This document shows, in pieces, positions 1-6,397 of a stretch of DNA of 6,620 nt. Position numbers and translations under genes: made by a program. The stretch's first letter is position 1. Every line of letters starts with the position of its first letter. The notes beneath the pieces were generated by a model that was not told where the DNA came from, searched no databases, and was given only the letters and a program-made list of their open reading frames with translations. The stretch is from an uncultured Collinsella sp. (GTDB lineage: Bacteria; Actinomycetota; Coriobacteriia; Coriobacteriales; Coriobacteriaceae): assembly GCA_900545445.1 (NCBI GenBank), contig UQZH01000072.1:1-6620 (forward strand), read 5' to 3'.

Positions 1-1
1 G

Positions 2-1789
2 GACGCTCCGTCCACCGAGGCTCCCGCATCTGCCGATGCCGAGCCCGCCGATGTCCGTCCCGGCCGTAGCCGTCGCACCGCGGCAAAGCGCTCGACGAAG
101 GCGAAGGCCAAGGCCGGCGTCGAGGCCAAGCCCGTCGAGGACAAGTCCTCCCAGGCAACCGCTGATGCCGCTTCCGAGGCCGAGAACGTCGACCAGCCGG
201 CAACTGAGAAGCCCAAGTGTACGCGCAAGAAGTCCGCGAGGGCCAAAGTTGCCGAGCAGCAGGGTGACGCCGATTCCGGTGCTCATGCCAACGCCGACGC
301 CAAGGCAGAGGGCGAGGCTCCGTCCGGCACCGATGCATCCGCAGCCGCGGCTGCCGAAGGCACCGAGACCGAAGAGGGCGTCCGCCCCAACCGTCGTCAG
401 CACAAGCGCAACGACGAGCGCAACGACCGCAAGGACGATCGCAACAACGACCGCCGCAGCCGTCAGCGCGACCGCAAACAGCGCAACAAGGAGCGCAACG
501 CCGCCCCCACCGAGCCCACGCTTTCGCGCGAGGAGCTTGCGGCCATGAAGGTAGCCGAGCTGCGCGAGAAGGCAAAAGAGTTCGAGATCGAGACGACCGG
601 CAAGAAGAAGGCCGAGCTTGTCGAGGAGATCTACACGACCGCCGCGAAGGCCGAGGGCTTCCGCGATATTAAGGGCATCCTGCAGATTCGCCCGGACAAC
701 TCCGGCATCATCCATGCCCACGGCTACATGAAGTCAAACGAAGACGCCTTCGTCCCCGCTTATCTCATCCGCTCCGCGCGTCTGCGCACGGGCGATGTCA
801 TCGAGGGCTCGCTGCGCCCCTCGCGCGGCGGCGACAAGCGAGCCGGCCTCGCCAAGATCACGACCGTTAACGGCATGGATCCCGAGCAGATCCGCAACCG
901 CCCCAAGTTCGGCGACCTTACCCCGGTCTATCCCAACGAGCCGCTGCGCATGGAGCACGGCAAGGATTCCATCACCGGTCGCGCCATCGATATCGTGTCA
1001 CCGATCGGCAAGGGCCAGCGTGGCCTGATCGTGTCGCCGCCCAAGGCCGGCAAGACAACGATCCTTAAGAAGATCTGCCAGTCCATCTCGATCAACAACC
1101 CCGAGGTGCACCTCATTTGTCTGCTCGTCGACGAGCGCCCCGAAGAGGTCACCGATATGCAGCGCTCCATTAAGGGCGAGGTCGTGGCCTCGACCTTCGA
1201 TATGCCTGCCGAGAACCACACCCGCGTGGCCGAGCTCGTCATCGAACGCGCCAAGCGCATTGTGGAGCTGGGCGGCGATGTCGTGGTGGTGCTCGACTCC
1301 ATCACGCGTCTTGCCCGCGCCTACAACCTGGCGGCACCCGCCTCGGGTCGTATCCTTTCGGGCGGCGTCGATTCGGCAGCTCTCTATCCGCCCAAGCGTT
1401 TCCTGGGTGCAGCCCGCAATATCGAAAACGGCGGCTCGCTCACCATCCTCGCCTCCGCCCTTATCGACACCGGCTCCAAGATGGATGAGGTCATCTTTGA
1501 GGAGTTCAAGGGCACCGGCAACATGGAGCTCAAGCTCGACCGCGATCTTGCCGATCGCCGCATCTTCCCGGCCATCGACCCCGTTGCCTCCGGTACGCGC
1601 AACGAGGACCTGCTGGTCGACGAGCAGATGCGCCCGTTTGTCTTCGGCCTGCGTCGCATTCTCGCCGGTATGAACAACACCGAGCGCGCGGCGGCGTCGT
1701 TTATTAAGGGTCTTAAGGGCACCAACACCAACCAGGAGTTCCTGGTGCGTTCGGCCAAAAAGCACAGCGACTACGAGCAGACGTTTTAG
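2..1789 (+). CDS. rho: Transcription termination factor Rho, 5' end cut by window edge
   Basis: Rho is a hexameric RNA-dependent ATPase/helicase that loads on unstructured nascent RNA and dissociates RNA polymerase. The frame is open from base 2 to a TAG at 1787-1789 (595 visible residues), and the true start lies upstream. The ATG at 545 is internal, because starting there would cut the Rho_N helical domain, whose first helix begins near visible residue 174. Domains, in visible numbering: a disordered Ala/Glu/Lys-rich stretch (1-129), an Arg/Asn/Asp tract (130-166), Rho_N (174-211), a cold-shock RNA-binding fold (about 222-295), and a RecA-like ATPase (about 300-595). The ATPase has its key motifs: P-loop PPKAGKTT (346-353; K348, K351), DERPEEV (R379), Walker B with D432 in LDSITR, Q-loop LSGGVDSAAL, R-loop SKMDEV, and arginines R520 and R533, equivalent to E. 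coli R353 and R366. The extension is typical of actinobacterial Rho. The cold-shock fold looks divergent (see findings). The identity is very secure. Confidence 0.97.
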   Translation, partial: DAPSTEAPASADAEPADVRPGRSRRTAAKRSTKAKAKAGVEAKPVEDKSSQATADAASEAENVDQPATEKPKCTRKKSARAKVAEQQGDADSGAHANADAKAEGEAPSGTDASAAAAAEGTETEEGVRPNRRQHKRNDERNDRKDDRNNDRRSRQRDRKQRNKERNAAPTEPTLSREELAAMKVAELREKAKEFEIETTGKKKAELVEEIYTTAAKAEGFRDIKGILQIRPDNSGIIHAHGYMKSNEDAFVPAYLIRSARLRTGDVIEGSLRPSRGGDKRAGLAKITTVNGMDPEQIRNRPKFGDLTPVYPNEPLRMEHGKDSITGRAIDIVSPIGKGQRGLIVSPPKAGKTTILKKICQSISINNPEVHLICLLVDERPEEVTDMQRSIKGEVVASTFDMPAENHTRVAELVIERAKRIVELGGDVVVVLDSITRLARAYNLAAPASGRILSGGVDSAALYPPKRFLGAARNIENGGSLTILASALIDTGSKMDEVIFEEFKGTGNMELKLDRDLADRRIFPAIDPVASGTRNEDLLVDEQMRPFVFGLRRILAGMNNTERAAASFIKGLKGTNTNQEFLVRSAKKHSDYEQTF

Positions 1790-1830
1790 ACCAAAAGCCG
1801 CACGCTATATCGCCATAAGAACGGGCAATC

Positions 1831-1861
1831 GGGCCGGGGTTTATGCCCCGGCCCTTTCTTT
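1831..1861 (+). terminator. Intrinsic terminator downstream of rho
   Basis: A perfect 9-bp GC-rich stem (1831-1839 gggccgggg with 1846-1854 ccccggccc) encloses a 6-nt loop and is followed by TTTCTTT. It lies 41 nt after the rho stop codon and separates rho from the next transcription unit. Confidence 0.92.
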
Positions 1862-1896
1862 ACGGCGCCACTCGGCAACATTTTTTGACCTTATGA

Positions 1897-1925
1897 CCGA
1901 CAAGCAGCAGTTTTCGAGCTATAAT
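1897..1925 (+). promoter_or_regulatory. Sigma70-type promoter for the unknown protein/VanZ unit
   Basis: There is a perfect -10 hexamer TATAAT at 1920-1925. The hexamer CCGACA at 1897-1902 matches four of six -35 positions, with a 17-bp spacer. It lies just after the rho terminator and about 180 nt before the next start codon, so the transcript would begin near 1932 and carry a leader of about 170 nt. A TTGACC at 1885-1890 is too far away (29 bp) to be the -35. Confidence 0.65.
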
Positions 1926-1995
1926 CCGGCCTCATCGCTTGCAATCGGAGGGTCGGTTTCGCATAATAACTTTTAAGCTTCGCGACGGAAAACGC

Positions 1996-2046
1996 AGATG
2001 AAACGAACCATATACCGTTGCTTTGGGGCATAGCCCCGCTTCATCT
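1996..2046 (+). promoter_or_regulatory. Folded segment in the mRNA leader
   Basis: Within the leader, 1996-2005 (agatgaaacg) pairs with 2037-2046 (cgcttcatct) with one mismatch. The closed region also contains a compact hairpin, ggggc-ata-gcccc (2025-2029 with 2033-2037), that competes for base 2037. The sequence after it is pyrimidine-rich but has no clear U tract, so this is not a convincing terminator. I do not recognise a known riboswitch class. The rest of 1862-2103 holds only the promoter and the RBS. Confidence 0.35.
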
Positions 2047-2092
2047 TCTCTCGCGCAGCCAACTGAATGATGCGATTTGGGTGCTGGAAGAT

Positions 2093-2098
2093 GGGGAG
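2093..2098 (+). promoter_or_regulatory. Ribosome binding site that sets the start at 2104
   Basis: GGGGAG lies 5 nt before the ATG at 2104. This favours that start over an in-frame TTG at 2077, which has no comparable Shine-Dalgarno sequence and would add nine residues ahead of the membrane hairpin. Confidence 0.75.
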
Positions 2099-2103
2099 AG
2101 CTC

Positions 2104-3504
2104 ATGGCTTCTTCTGATGCAACACAACGAGCAGTCCTTGCCGGACTTTCGTGCGGGATCGGCCTTGCCGCTCCCGTGGTTATGTATGCCGCGACGCTGC
2201 CGTTTTCGTCTGTGAACGAGACGGTCGTGGCGGGTGCGGTTCCCTTCGCCGTGGGCGCGGTGGCGGGCGTGGGTATCTATGCCGCCTCGCTGGGTATCTC
2301 CGAGTATCGTGCGCAGCGTGAAGAGCGTCTGTTCCAGCCCGATGCCATGGGCGGTGCCGCCAATCTCAATCAGCATCAAAGCGAGTTCAAGACCGCCTCG
2401 ATTCCAGCTCAGCAGCAGGATGCGACTCCTTACGCTGCGGCTTCTGCTTCTCAGGCTCAGGCGGAGCAGTCTAACTCGGCATTCCTTTCCGGCCTGACTG
2501 GTGCGTTCCAGCGCCGTTATGCCGATGATGGTGTCCCTACCATCGCTCGAGCTGCAGATGCTATGGACGAGGCCGAGGCTTGGTCCATGATCGACAGTAT
2601 GCTCGACGACGATTCGCCGGTGAGCTGCGACCCTGCACACTCGCGCGACGTCTATCAAGTCGCCATCGACGAGCTCACCAACGGCGGGCAGACCGGCTCC
2701 TTCAATCGCGACGACATCGCCGCCGCGGCACGCGCCGTGTCTGGTTCCCAGGCCGCCCCTGCGGGCAGCACGGCGGCTTTCGTGGCACTCGTTGCCAACG
2801 CGGCATCCAATAACGCCTACAGCGCTACCTCGTCGGACGCGAACGCTTTTGCCGATAATTCGTACGTTGATGAAGCCATGACCGCGGACGAGGAGGCCGT
2901 TGCCGCCCGCCGTGCCGCCGAGAGCTCGCTTTGGGGCGCTCCTGCCCAGCAGCAGGCGGCTGAGGCTGCGCCGTACAATGCAAACCTCGCCAGCATGCCT
3001 ATCATCTCCGGTGCCACGGACATCGATCTCGATGACCTCGATGAGCCTGCAGCCATCACCGCATCGATTGATGCCCAAGATCGCATCGACACCGGCGACC
3101 TTCCGGACGCCTCGCTCGAGGTTGATGTTCCCATGGCCGATTACTCGGGCCACGAGGACATGTGGGCCGCCGCCACCGCGATTCTGGATGAGATTGACGA
3201 GCCTGCTCCTGTTGCAGCCCCCGCTCCCGTCGCTGCCCCTCAGCCTGCTGCCCCCGCCTATGTCGGCCGTCACAGCGCTGTGTTCCCCGAGGATACTGCC
3301 CGTATCTCGCGCGAGAGCATCGAGCGGGCCGAGGCTATTGCCGCCGGCATTATGGAAAACCGTCGTCACGAGCGCGTCAATCAGATCCTCGAGGAAGAGA
3401 TCGAGCGCCTGCAGTCCTCAACTGCCAAGCGTACGGGCCGTGCCTATCTGAGCGTTATCGAGGGCGGTACCGCCAGCTTCGCGCCGCTCCGCGCGGAGGC
3501 ATAA
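2104..3504 (+). CDS. Uncharacterised membrane-anchored Ala/Asp/Glu-rich protein
   Basis: I do not recognise this 466-residue protein. It begins with two hydrophobic segments (about residues 10-34 and 41-65) joined by a short polar loop, then the basic stretch SEYRAQREERLF. By the positive-inside rule this suggests a membrane hairpin with both ends in the cytoplasm. Residues 75-390 are low-complexity, rich in Ala, Asp, Glu, Ser and Gln, and probably largely disordered. They include acidic segments (about 156-170, 306-352) and a Pro/Ala linker with APVAAP twice (368-378). Residues 398-440 are charged and probably helical or coiled coil (RESIERAEAIAAGIMENR, then QILEEEIERLQ). The tail is AYLSVIEGGTASF. 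Such a layout fits a membrane-tethered scaffold or adaptor, but that is speculation. A vanZ-like gene follows after 7 nt, so the two are probably co-transcribed. Codon use and GC content look like the neighbours, with no sign of recent transfer. Confidence 0.85.
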   Translation: MASSDATQRAVLAGLSCGIGLAAPVVMYAATLPFSSVNETVVAGAVPFAVGAVAGVGIYAASLGISEYRAQREERLFQPDAMGGAANLNQHQSEFKTASIPAQQQDATPYAAASASQAQAEQSNSAFLSGLTGAFQRRYADDGVPTIARAADAMDEAEAWSMIDSMLDDDSPVSCDPAHSRDVYQVAIDELTNGGQTGSFNRDDIAAAARAVSGSQAAPAGSTAAFVALVANAASNNAYSATSSDANAFADNSYVDEAMTADEEAVAARRAAESSLWGAPAQQQAAEAAPYNANLASMPIISGATDIDLDDLDEPAAITASIDAQDRIDTGDLPDASLEVDVPMADYSGHEDMWAAATAILDEIDEPAPVAAPAPVAAPQPAAPAYVGRHSAVFPEDTARISRESIERAEAIAAGIMENRRHERVNQILEEEIERLQSSTAKRTGRAYLSVIEGGTASFAPLRAEA

Positions 3505-3511
3505 CTTCTGC

Positions 3512-3961
3512 ATGGTTAAGATCAATCGAAAATGGGCGGTTGTAACCTGCCTGATGGCGCTCTTGATCTGGGGCAATTCGCTGGTTCCCGGCTCGGGGTC
3601 GGGCTCGCTGAGCCTAACGGTCATGGAAGCTATCCGCGGTTTCCTGCACGGCGTGGGACTTCCATATGAATGGGTGACCAACTTTGTTGTTCGCAAGTGC
3701 GCGCATTTTACCGAGTATATGGTGCTCGGCATCCTGGCAACGCATGCCTTTGATTTTGAGGGCCGGCGCACCTTTGACGTGCTGCTGCCCACGGCGGTGT
3801 TCCTGCTGCTGATTCCTTCGATCGACGAGACGATTCAGCTCTTTGTGCCGGGACGCGCTGGCATGATCACCGATGTGATGATCGACTGCTGTGGAGCGGC
3901 AACGGGCGTTGTGCTCCGATATCTCTTACGGTGGCTGATGTGCGCCAAAAAAGCCGCCTAG
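3512..3961 (+). CDS. VanZ-family membrane protein
   Basis: This 149-residue integral membrane protein carries the VanZ-family signatures: RKCAHFTEY (61-69), the segment IPSIDETIQLFVPGR (101-115) with its conserved D-E-x-x-Q and PGR, and TDVMIDCCGAATG (120-132). Hydrophobic segments lie at about 8-25, 64-80, 88-104 and 121-143. The family is named after VanZ of teicoplanin-resistance clusters, but most members are chromosomal, stand apart from any resistance operon, and have no established reaction. No van genes are present here, so resistance should not be inferred. The start is ATG 3512. A GGAGG at 3495-3499, inside the end of the previous gene, lies 12 nt upstream. This is somewhat long and suggests translational coupling to that gene. 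The stop codon lies inside the terminator stem. Confidence 0.9.
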   Translation: MVKINRKWAVVTCLMALLIWGNSLVPGSGSGSLSLTVMEAIRGFLHGVGLPYEWVTNFVVRKCAHFTEYMVLGILATHAFDFEGRRTFDVLLPTAVFLLLIPSIDETIQLFVPGRAGMITDVMIDCCGAATGVVLRYLLRWLMCAKKAA

Positions 3962-3993
3962 GACGTATTGTTTGGTCCTAGGCGGCCTTTTTT
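3946..3993. terminator. Bidirectional intrinsic terminator between convergent genes
   Basis: A perfect 12-bp stem (3953-3964 gccgcctaggac with 3975-3986 gtcctaggcggc) has a 10-nt loop. It is preceded by AAAAAA (3947-3952) and followed by TTTTTT (3988-3993), so it can terminate vanZ on the plus strand and the ROK kinase on the minus strand. The vanZ stop TAG (3959-3961) is part of the left arm. Confidence 0.93.
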
Positions 3994-4075
3994 ATTTGAG
4001 GGCTTATATGGGGCGTGGTGGCGTCGTTCCGTAGGTCGGATTTGCCGAGCGCGCCACGCCCTGTGGGTGCGTCTG

Positions 4076-4966
4076 CTACTGAAGCGCCTGTGCGCCCAGG
4101 GCCAGGCAGCCCATGATGCCCTGCTTGCCCTCGAGGCTGTTGTTGACAATATAGGAATCGATGTCGTTGACCTCGGGCGTGACGATATAGCCGTTGAGCA
4201 TCTCGGCGCACTTTTTGCGTGCGAGCGGCACAATGGGGGTGTGGTCGGCCACGCCGCCGCCGATGATGATCTTTTGCGGTGCGTAGCACAGCGTGTAGGT
4301 CATGAGCGCCTGTGCCAGATAGCCCGCGAGCAGATCCATGGCCTCCGGGTCATCGGCCATGTCTCCGGCGCTCTTGCCATCCCAGCGCTTTTTGACGCCG
4401 GGACCGGCGATGAGGCCCTCCAGGCAGTTGTCATGGAAGGGGCAGGCACTGTGCTCGCCGATGGTGTCACGCGGGTCGCGTGTGACCAGGATGTGACCGG
4501 CCTCGGGGTGCATCATGCCGTGGACGAGCTGACCGCCCGAGAGCACGCCGGCGCCCACGCCGGTGCCGATGGTCAGGTAGACAACGTCAGTGAGGCCCTG
4601 GGCGCAACCAAAGGTGACCTCGCCGAGGCAGGCGACGTTGACGTCGGTGTCGTAGCCGCAGGGGACGTTGAGCTCGTTTTGGATGGTGCCCAGCAGGTCA
4701 AAGTAGCGCCATGCGGTCTTGGGCGTCTCCAGGATCTTGCCGTATTGGGGCGAGGCGGGGTTGACCGCGGTGGGGCCAAAGGCGCCGATGCCCAGGGCGG
4801 AGATGCCCTTGTCTGCAAACCATGCGTTGACGGCCTCGACGGTCTCCTGCGGGGTCGTGGTCGCGATCTGCTCGCGCTTTAGGACCGTACCGTCCGCATA
4901 GCCCGTGGCGCAGACCATCTTGGTGCCACCGGCCTCGAGCGCTCCGATAAGCTGCTGCTCTGCCAT
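4076..4966 (-). CDS. ROK-family fructokinase-type sugar kinase
   Basis: This 296-residue ATP-dependent sugar kinase probably phosphorylates fructose at C6 (EC 2.7.1.4) in the cytoplasm, feeding glycolysis. Visible motifs are the ATP-binding GALEAGGTK (8-16), GIGAFGP (59-65), DTDVNVACLGE (106-116) with the predicted catalytic Asp108, YLTIGTGVGAG (130-140), HPEAGH (153-158) and GGGVADHTP (236-244). The zinc-binding ligands of the fructokinase/YdhR branch are present as C175-x2-H178-x2-C181 with H158, in place of the CxCGxxGC motif of glucokinase/repressor-type ROK proteins. There is no N-terminal DNA-binding domain, so it is a kinase and not a NagC/XylR-type repressor. The length is normal for the branch. 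The ATG at 4966 is preceded by GAGAGG at a proper distance. It sits alone, with terminators on both sides. Mannose or glucose as main substrate cannot be excluded. Confidence 0.92.
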   Translation of the reverse strand: MAEQQLIGALEAGGTKMVCATGYADGTVLKREQIATTTPQETVEAVNAWFADKGISALGIGAFGPTAVNPASPQYGKILETPKTAWRYFDLLGTIQNELNVPCGYDTDVNVACLGEVTFGCAQGLTDVVYLTIGTGVGAGVLSGGQLVHGMMHPEAGHILVTRDPRDTIGEHSACPFHDNCLEGLIAGPGVKKRWDGKSAGDMADDPEAMDLLAGYLAQALMTYTLCYAPQKIIIGGGVADHTPIVPLARKKCAEMLNGYIVTPEVNDIDSYIVNNSLEGKQGIMGCLALGAQALQ

Positions 4967-5004
4967 AGTATTCCTCTCTCTGGGACGAGTTGCTCCGTGA
5001 CTAA

Positions 5005-5041
5005 AGTATAGAGCTCTAAACCATTTAAGAAAGCGCTATAG
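5005..5041 (-). promoter_or_regulatory. Probable promoter/operator region of the ROK kinase
   Basis: On the minus strand a -10-like TATACT (5010-5005) lies about 40 nt before the start codon. No good -35 hexamer is present at 15-17 bp. A perfect 10-bp palindrome TAGAGCTCTA (5009-5018) overlaps the edge of the -10. A cre-like segment centred on AGCGCT (5032-5037) lies where the -35 would be. The weak -35 together with palindromes suggests regulation, possibly by sugar supply. This is inference. Confidence 0.4.
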
Positions 5042-5082
5042 AAAGAAGCCTCGCAACGCGGCGCGCGGTGCGAGGCTTCTTT
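5042..5082 (-). terminator. Intrinsic terminator of the aminotransferase gene
   Basis: A perfect 14-bp stem (5042-5055 aaagaagcctcgca with 5069-5082 tgcgaggcttcttt) has a 13-nt GC-rich loop. On the minus strand it ends in CTTCTTTCTA, giving a U-rich run after the GC part. It lies 24 nt after the aminotransferase stop and just upstream of the kinase promoter, so the two leftward genes are probably separate transcripts. Confidence 0.85.
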
Positions 5083-5106
5083 GGTTGCTTTAGTTGCGGG
5101 CCGTCC

Positions 5107-6288
5107 TTACCCGCGCGGCTTGATTTTATCACGTAGCGACTTGAGGTTCTCCAGCGCCGCGTTAAGCGTCTCGTCTCGCTTGGCAAAGTGGAAACGAATC
5201 AGATGGTTGACGGGCTCGCGGAAGAAGCTCGAGCCGGGCACGGCGCCCACGCCCACCTTTGAGGCCAGGTCCTCGCAGAACTCGAGGTCGCTGTCGTAGC
5301 CAAACTCTGAGATATCCATCATCACGTAGTAGGCGCCCTGCGGCACGTTATGCTCAAGACCGATGCTGTCGAGTCCCTGGCAGAACAGGTCGCGTTTGGC
5401 GGTATAGAGGTCGAGGACCTCATCGTAATAGCTGTCGTCGAATTTGAGGGCGGTGACGACGGCTTCCTGCAGGGGAGCGGCGGCGCCCACGGTGAGGAAG
5501 TCGTGGACCTTCTTGATGCGCTCGGTGATTTCGGCAGGGGCGATAGTGTAGCCCAGACGCCAGCCGGTGATGGAGTACGTCTTAGACAGCGAGCTGCAGC
5601 TGATGGTGCGCTCAAACATGCCGGGCAGCGTGGCCATATAGACGTGCTCGTGGGGCGCGTAGACGATGTGCTCGTATACCTCGTCGGTGATGCAGTAGGT
5701 GTCGTACTTTTTGCAGAGGTCGGCGATAAAGGTGAGCTCATCGCGTGTAAAGACCTTGCCGCAGGGGTTGGAAGGGTTGCACAGGACGATGGCCTTGGGG
5801 TCGTTGTCGCGGAAGGCCGCCTCGAGTGTCTCGCGGTCAAAGTCGAATGTGGGCGGGTTGAGCGGCACGTAGATGGGCTCGGCCCCCGAAAGGATCGTGT
5901 CGGCGCCGTAGTTCTCGTAGAACGGCGAGAAGATGACGACCTTGTCGCCGGGGTTTGTGACCGTCATCATGGCGGCCATCATTGCCTCGGTGGAGCCGCA
6001 GGTGATCACGATGTTCTCATTGGGGTTGATCGGCATGCCCATAAAGTGCTCCTGCTTGGCGGCAAGCGCCTCGCGCATGGCCTGGGAGCCCCAAGTGATG
6101 GAGTACTGATGGTAGAGCGGCTTGGGGTCGCTGGCGATGGTGCTCAGGCTATTGAGCAGCTGCGCCGGGGGATCAAAGTCGGGGAAGCCCTGCGAGAGGT
6201 TGACGGCGTCGTACTTATTGGAGATGCGCGTCATGCGGCGGATGACCGAATCGGTAAACGTTGCCGTGCGATTGGAGAGTTCTTTCAT
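5107..6288 (-). CDS. Class I/II PLP-dependent aminotransferase
   Basis: This 393-residue fold-type I aminotransferase transfers an amino group between an amino acid and a 2-oxo acid in the cytoplasm. It shows NLSQGFPDFDPP (30-41), the PLP-phosphate region CGSTEA (97-102), SPFYENY (121-127), NPSNPCGKVFT (171-181; N174), TDEVYEHI (201-208; D202 contacts the PLP nitrogen, Y205 its O3'), the Schiff-base lysine K236 in SSLSKTYSITGWRLGY (R244), and the substrate carboxylate arginine R365 in LIRFHFAK. It resembles the methionine/kynurenine aminotransferase group (YbdL-like) and also aspartate/aromatic transaminases, so the substrate cannot be fixed. I chose ATG 6288 because AAAGGA stands 5 nt before it. 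An in-frame ATG at 6306 would add six residues and lacks a clear ribosome binding site. No metabolic partner gene is adjacent. Confidence 0.93.
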   Translation of the reverse strand: MKELSNRTATFTDSVIRRMTRISNKYDAVNLSQGFPDFDPPAQLLNSLSTIASDPKPLYHQYSITWGSQAMREALAAKQEHFMGMPINPNENIVITCGSTEAMMAAMMTVTNPGDKVVIFSPFYENYGADTILSGAEPIYVPLNPPTFDFDRETLEAAFRDNDPKAIVLCNPSNPCGKVFTRDELTFIADLCKKYDTYCITDEVYEHIVYAPHEHVYMATLPGMFERTISCSSLSKTYSITGWRLGYTIAPAEITERIKKVHDFLTVGAAAPLQEAVVTALKFDDSYYDEVLDLYTAKRDLFCQGLDSIGLEHNVPQGAYYVMMDISEFGYDSDLEFCEDLASKVGVGAVPGSSFFREPVNHLIRFHFAKRDETLNAALENLKSLRDKIKPRG

Positions 6289-6293
6289 GGTTG

Positions 6294-6299
6294 TCCTTT
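6294..6299 (-). promoter_or_regulatory. Ribosome binding site of the aminotransferase
   Basis: AAAGGA on the minus strand lies 5 nt before ATG 6288 and supports this start over the upstream in-frame ATG at 6306. Confidence 0.75.
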
Positions 6300-6371
6300 C
6301 GAACATCGGGGTGGGGCAAGTTTACTCCTATGAAACCGGTGGGAAATGCTCGAAATGGATCCGAAAAACTC

Positions 6372-6390
6372 TTTTCAAAATTCTTGAAAA
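6372..6390. repeat. AT-rich palindrome between divergent genes
   Basis: TTTTCAAAATTCTTGAAAA is an inverted repeat with 7-bp perfect arms (6372-6378 with 6384-6390) around AATTC. Only one of the central pairs is broken. It lies 84 bp upstream of the aminotransferase start and just before the tRNA promoter. It carries TTGAAA on both strands, so it could be an operator or supply -35 elements. It could also be chance in an AT-rich spacer. I found no convincing aminotransferase promoter in 6301-6450. Confidence 0.4.
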
Positions 6391-6397
6391 TTGGGGC

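Noticed and set aside
36..548. A 170-codon plus-strand frame near the left edge
   Set aside because: It is out of frame with rho and is Pro/Arg/Ser-rich from shifted GC codons. The rho frame covers the same bases without a stop.
998..1765. A 255-codon minus-strand frame within rho
   Set aside because: It lies opposite the conserved ATPase core of Rho and has no recognisable motif.
1885..1890. TTGACC as the -35 for the TATAAT at 1920
   Set aside because: The 29-bp spacing is far outside the usable range. CCGACA at 17 bp is the better partner.
2104..2160. Possible lipoprotein signal around Cys17 of the unknown protein
   Set aside because: The residues before the Cys (GLS) do not fit a lipobox, which needs an aliphatic residue at -3, and the n-region has only one basic residue. 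A membrane hairpin fits better.
2041..3369. A long open frame (442 codons) on the minus strand opposite the unknown membrane protein
   Set aside because: It is antisense to a gene with a good RBS, start and membrane segments. Its translation is Arg/Gly/His-rich without domain character, as expected from the complement of GC-rich codons.
3512..3961. Glycopeptide resistance through the VanZ-like gene
   Set aside because: No vanR, vanS, vanH, vanA or vanX genes are present, and chromosomal VanZ-family proteins are widespread without a resistance role.
4011..4061. Inverted repeat gggcgtgg / ccacgccc after the kinase stop codon
   Set aside because: The 8-bp arms are 35 nt apart and no U tract follows on either strand. 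The hairpin at 3953-3986 already explains termination.
3968..4882. A 304-codon plus-strand frame opposite the sugar kinase
   Set aside because: It begins inside the terminator region and mirrors a gene with every ROK motif. Its Gly/Val/Asp-rich translation is an antisense shadow.
5350..6333. A 327-codon plus-strand frame opposite the aminotransferase
   Set aside because: It is antisense to a clear PLP enzyme and has the same shadow composition.
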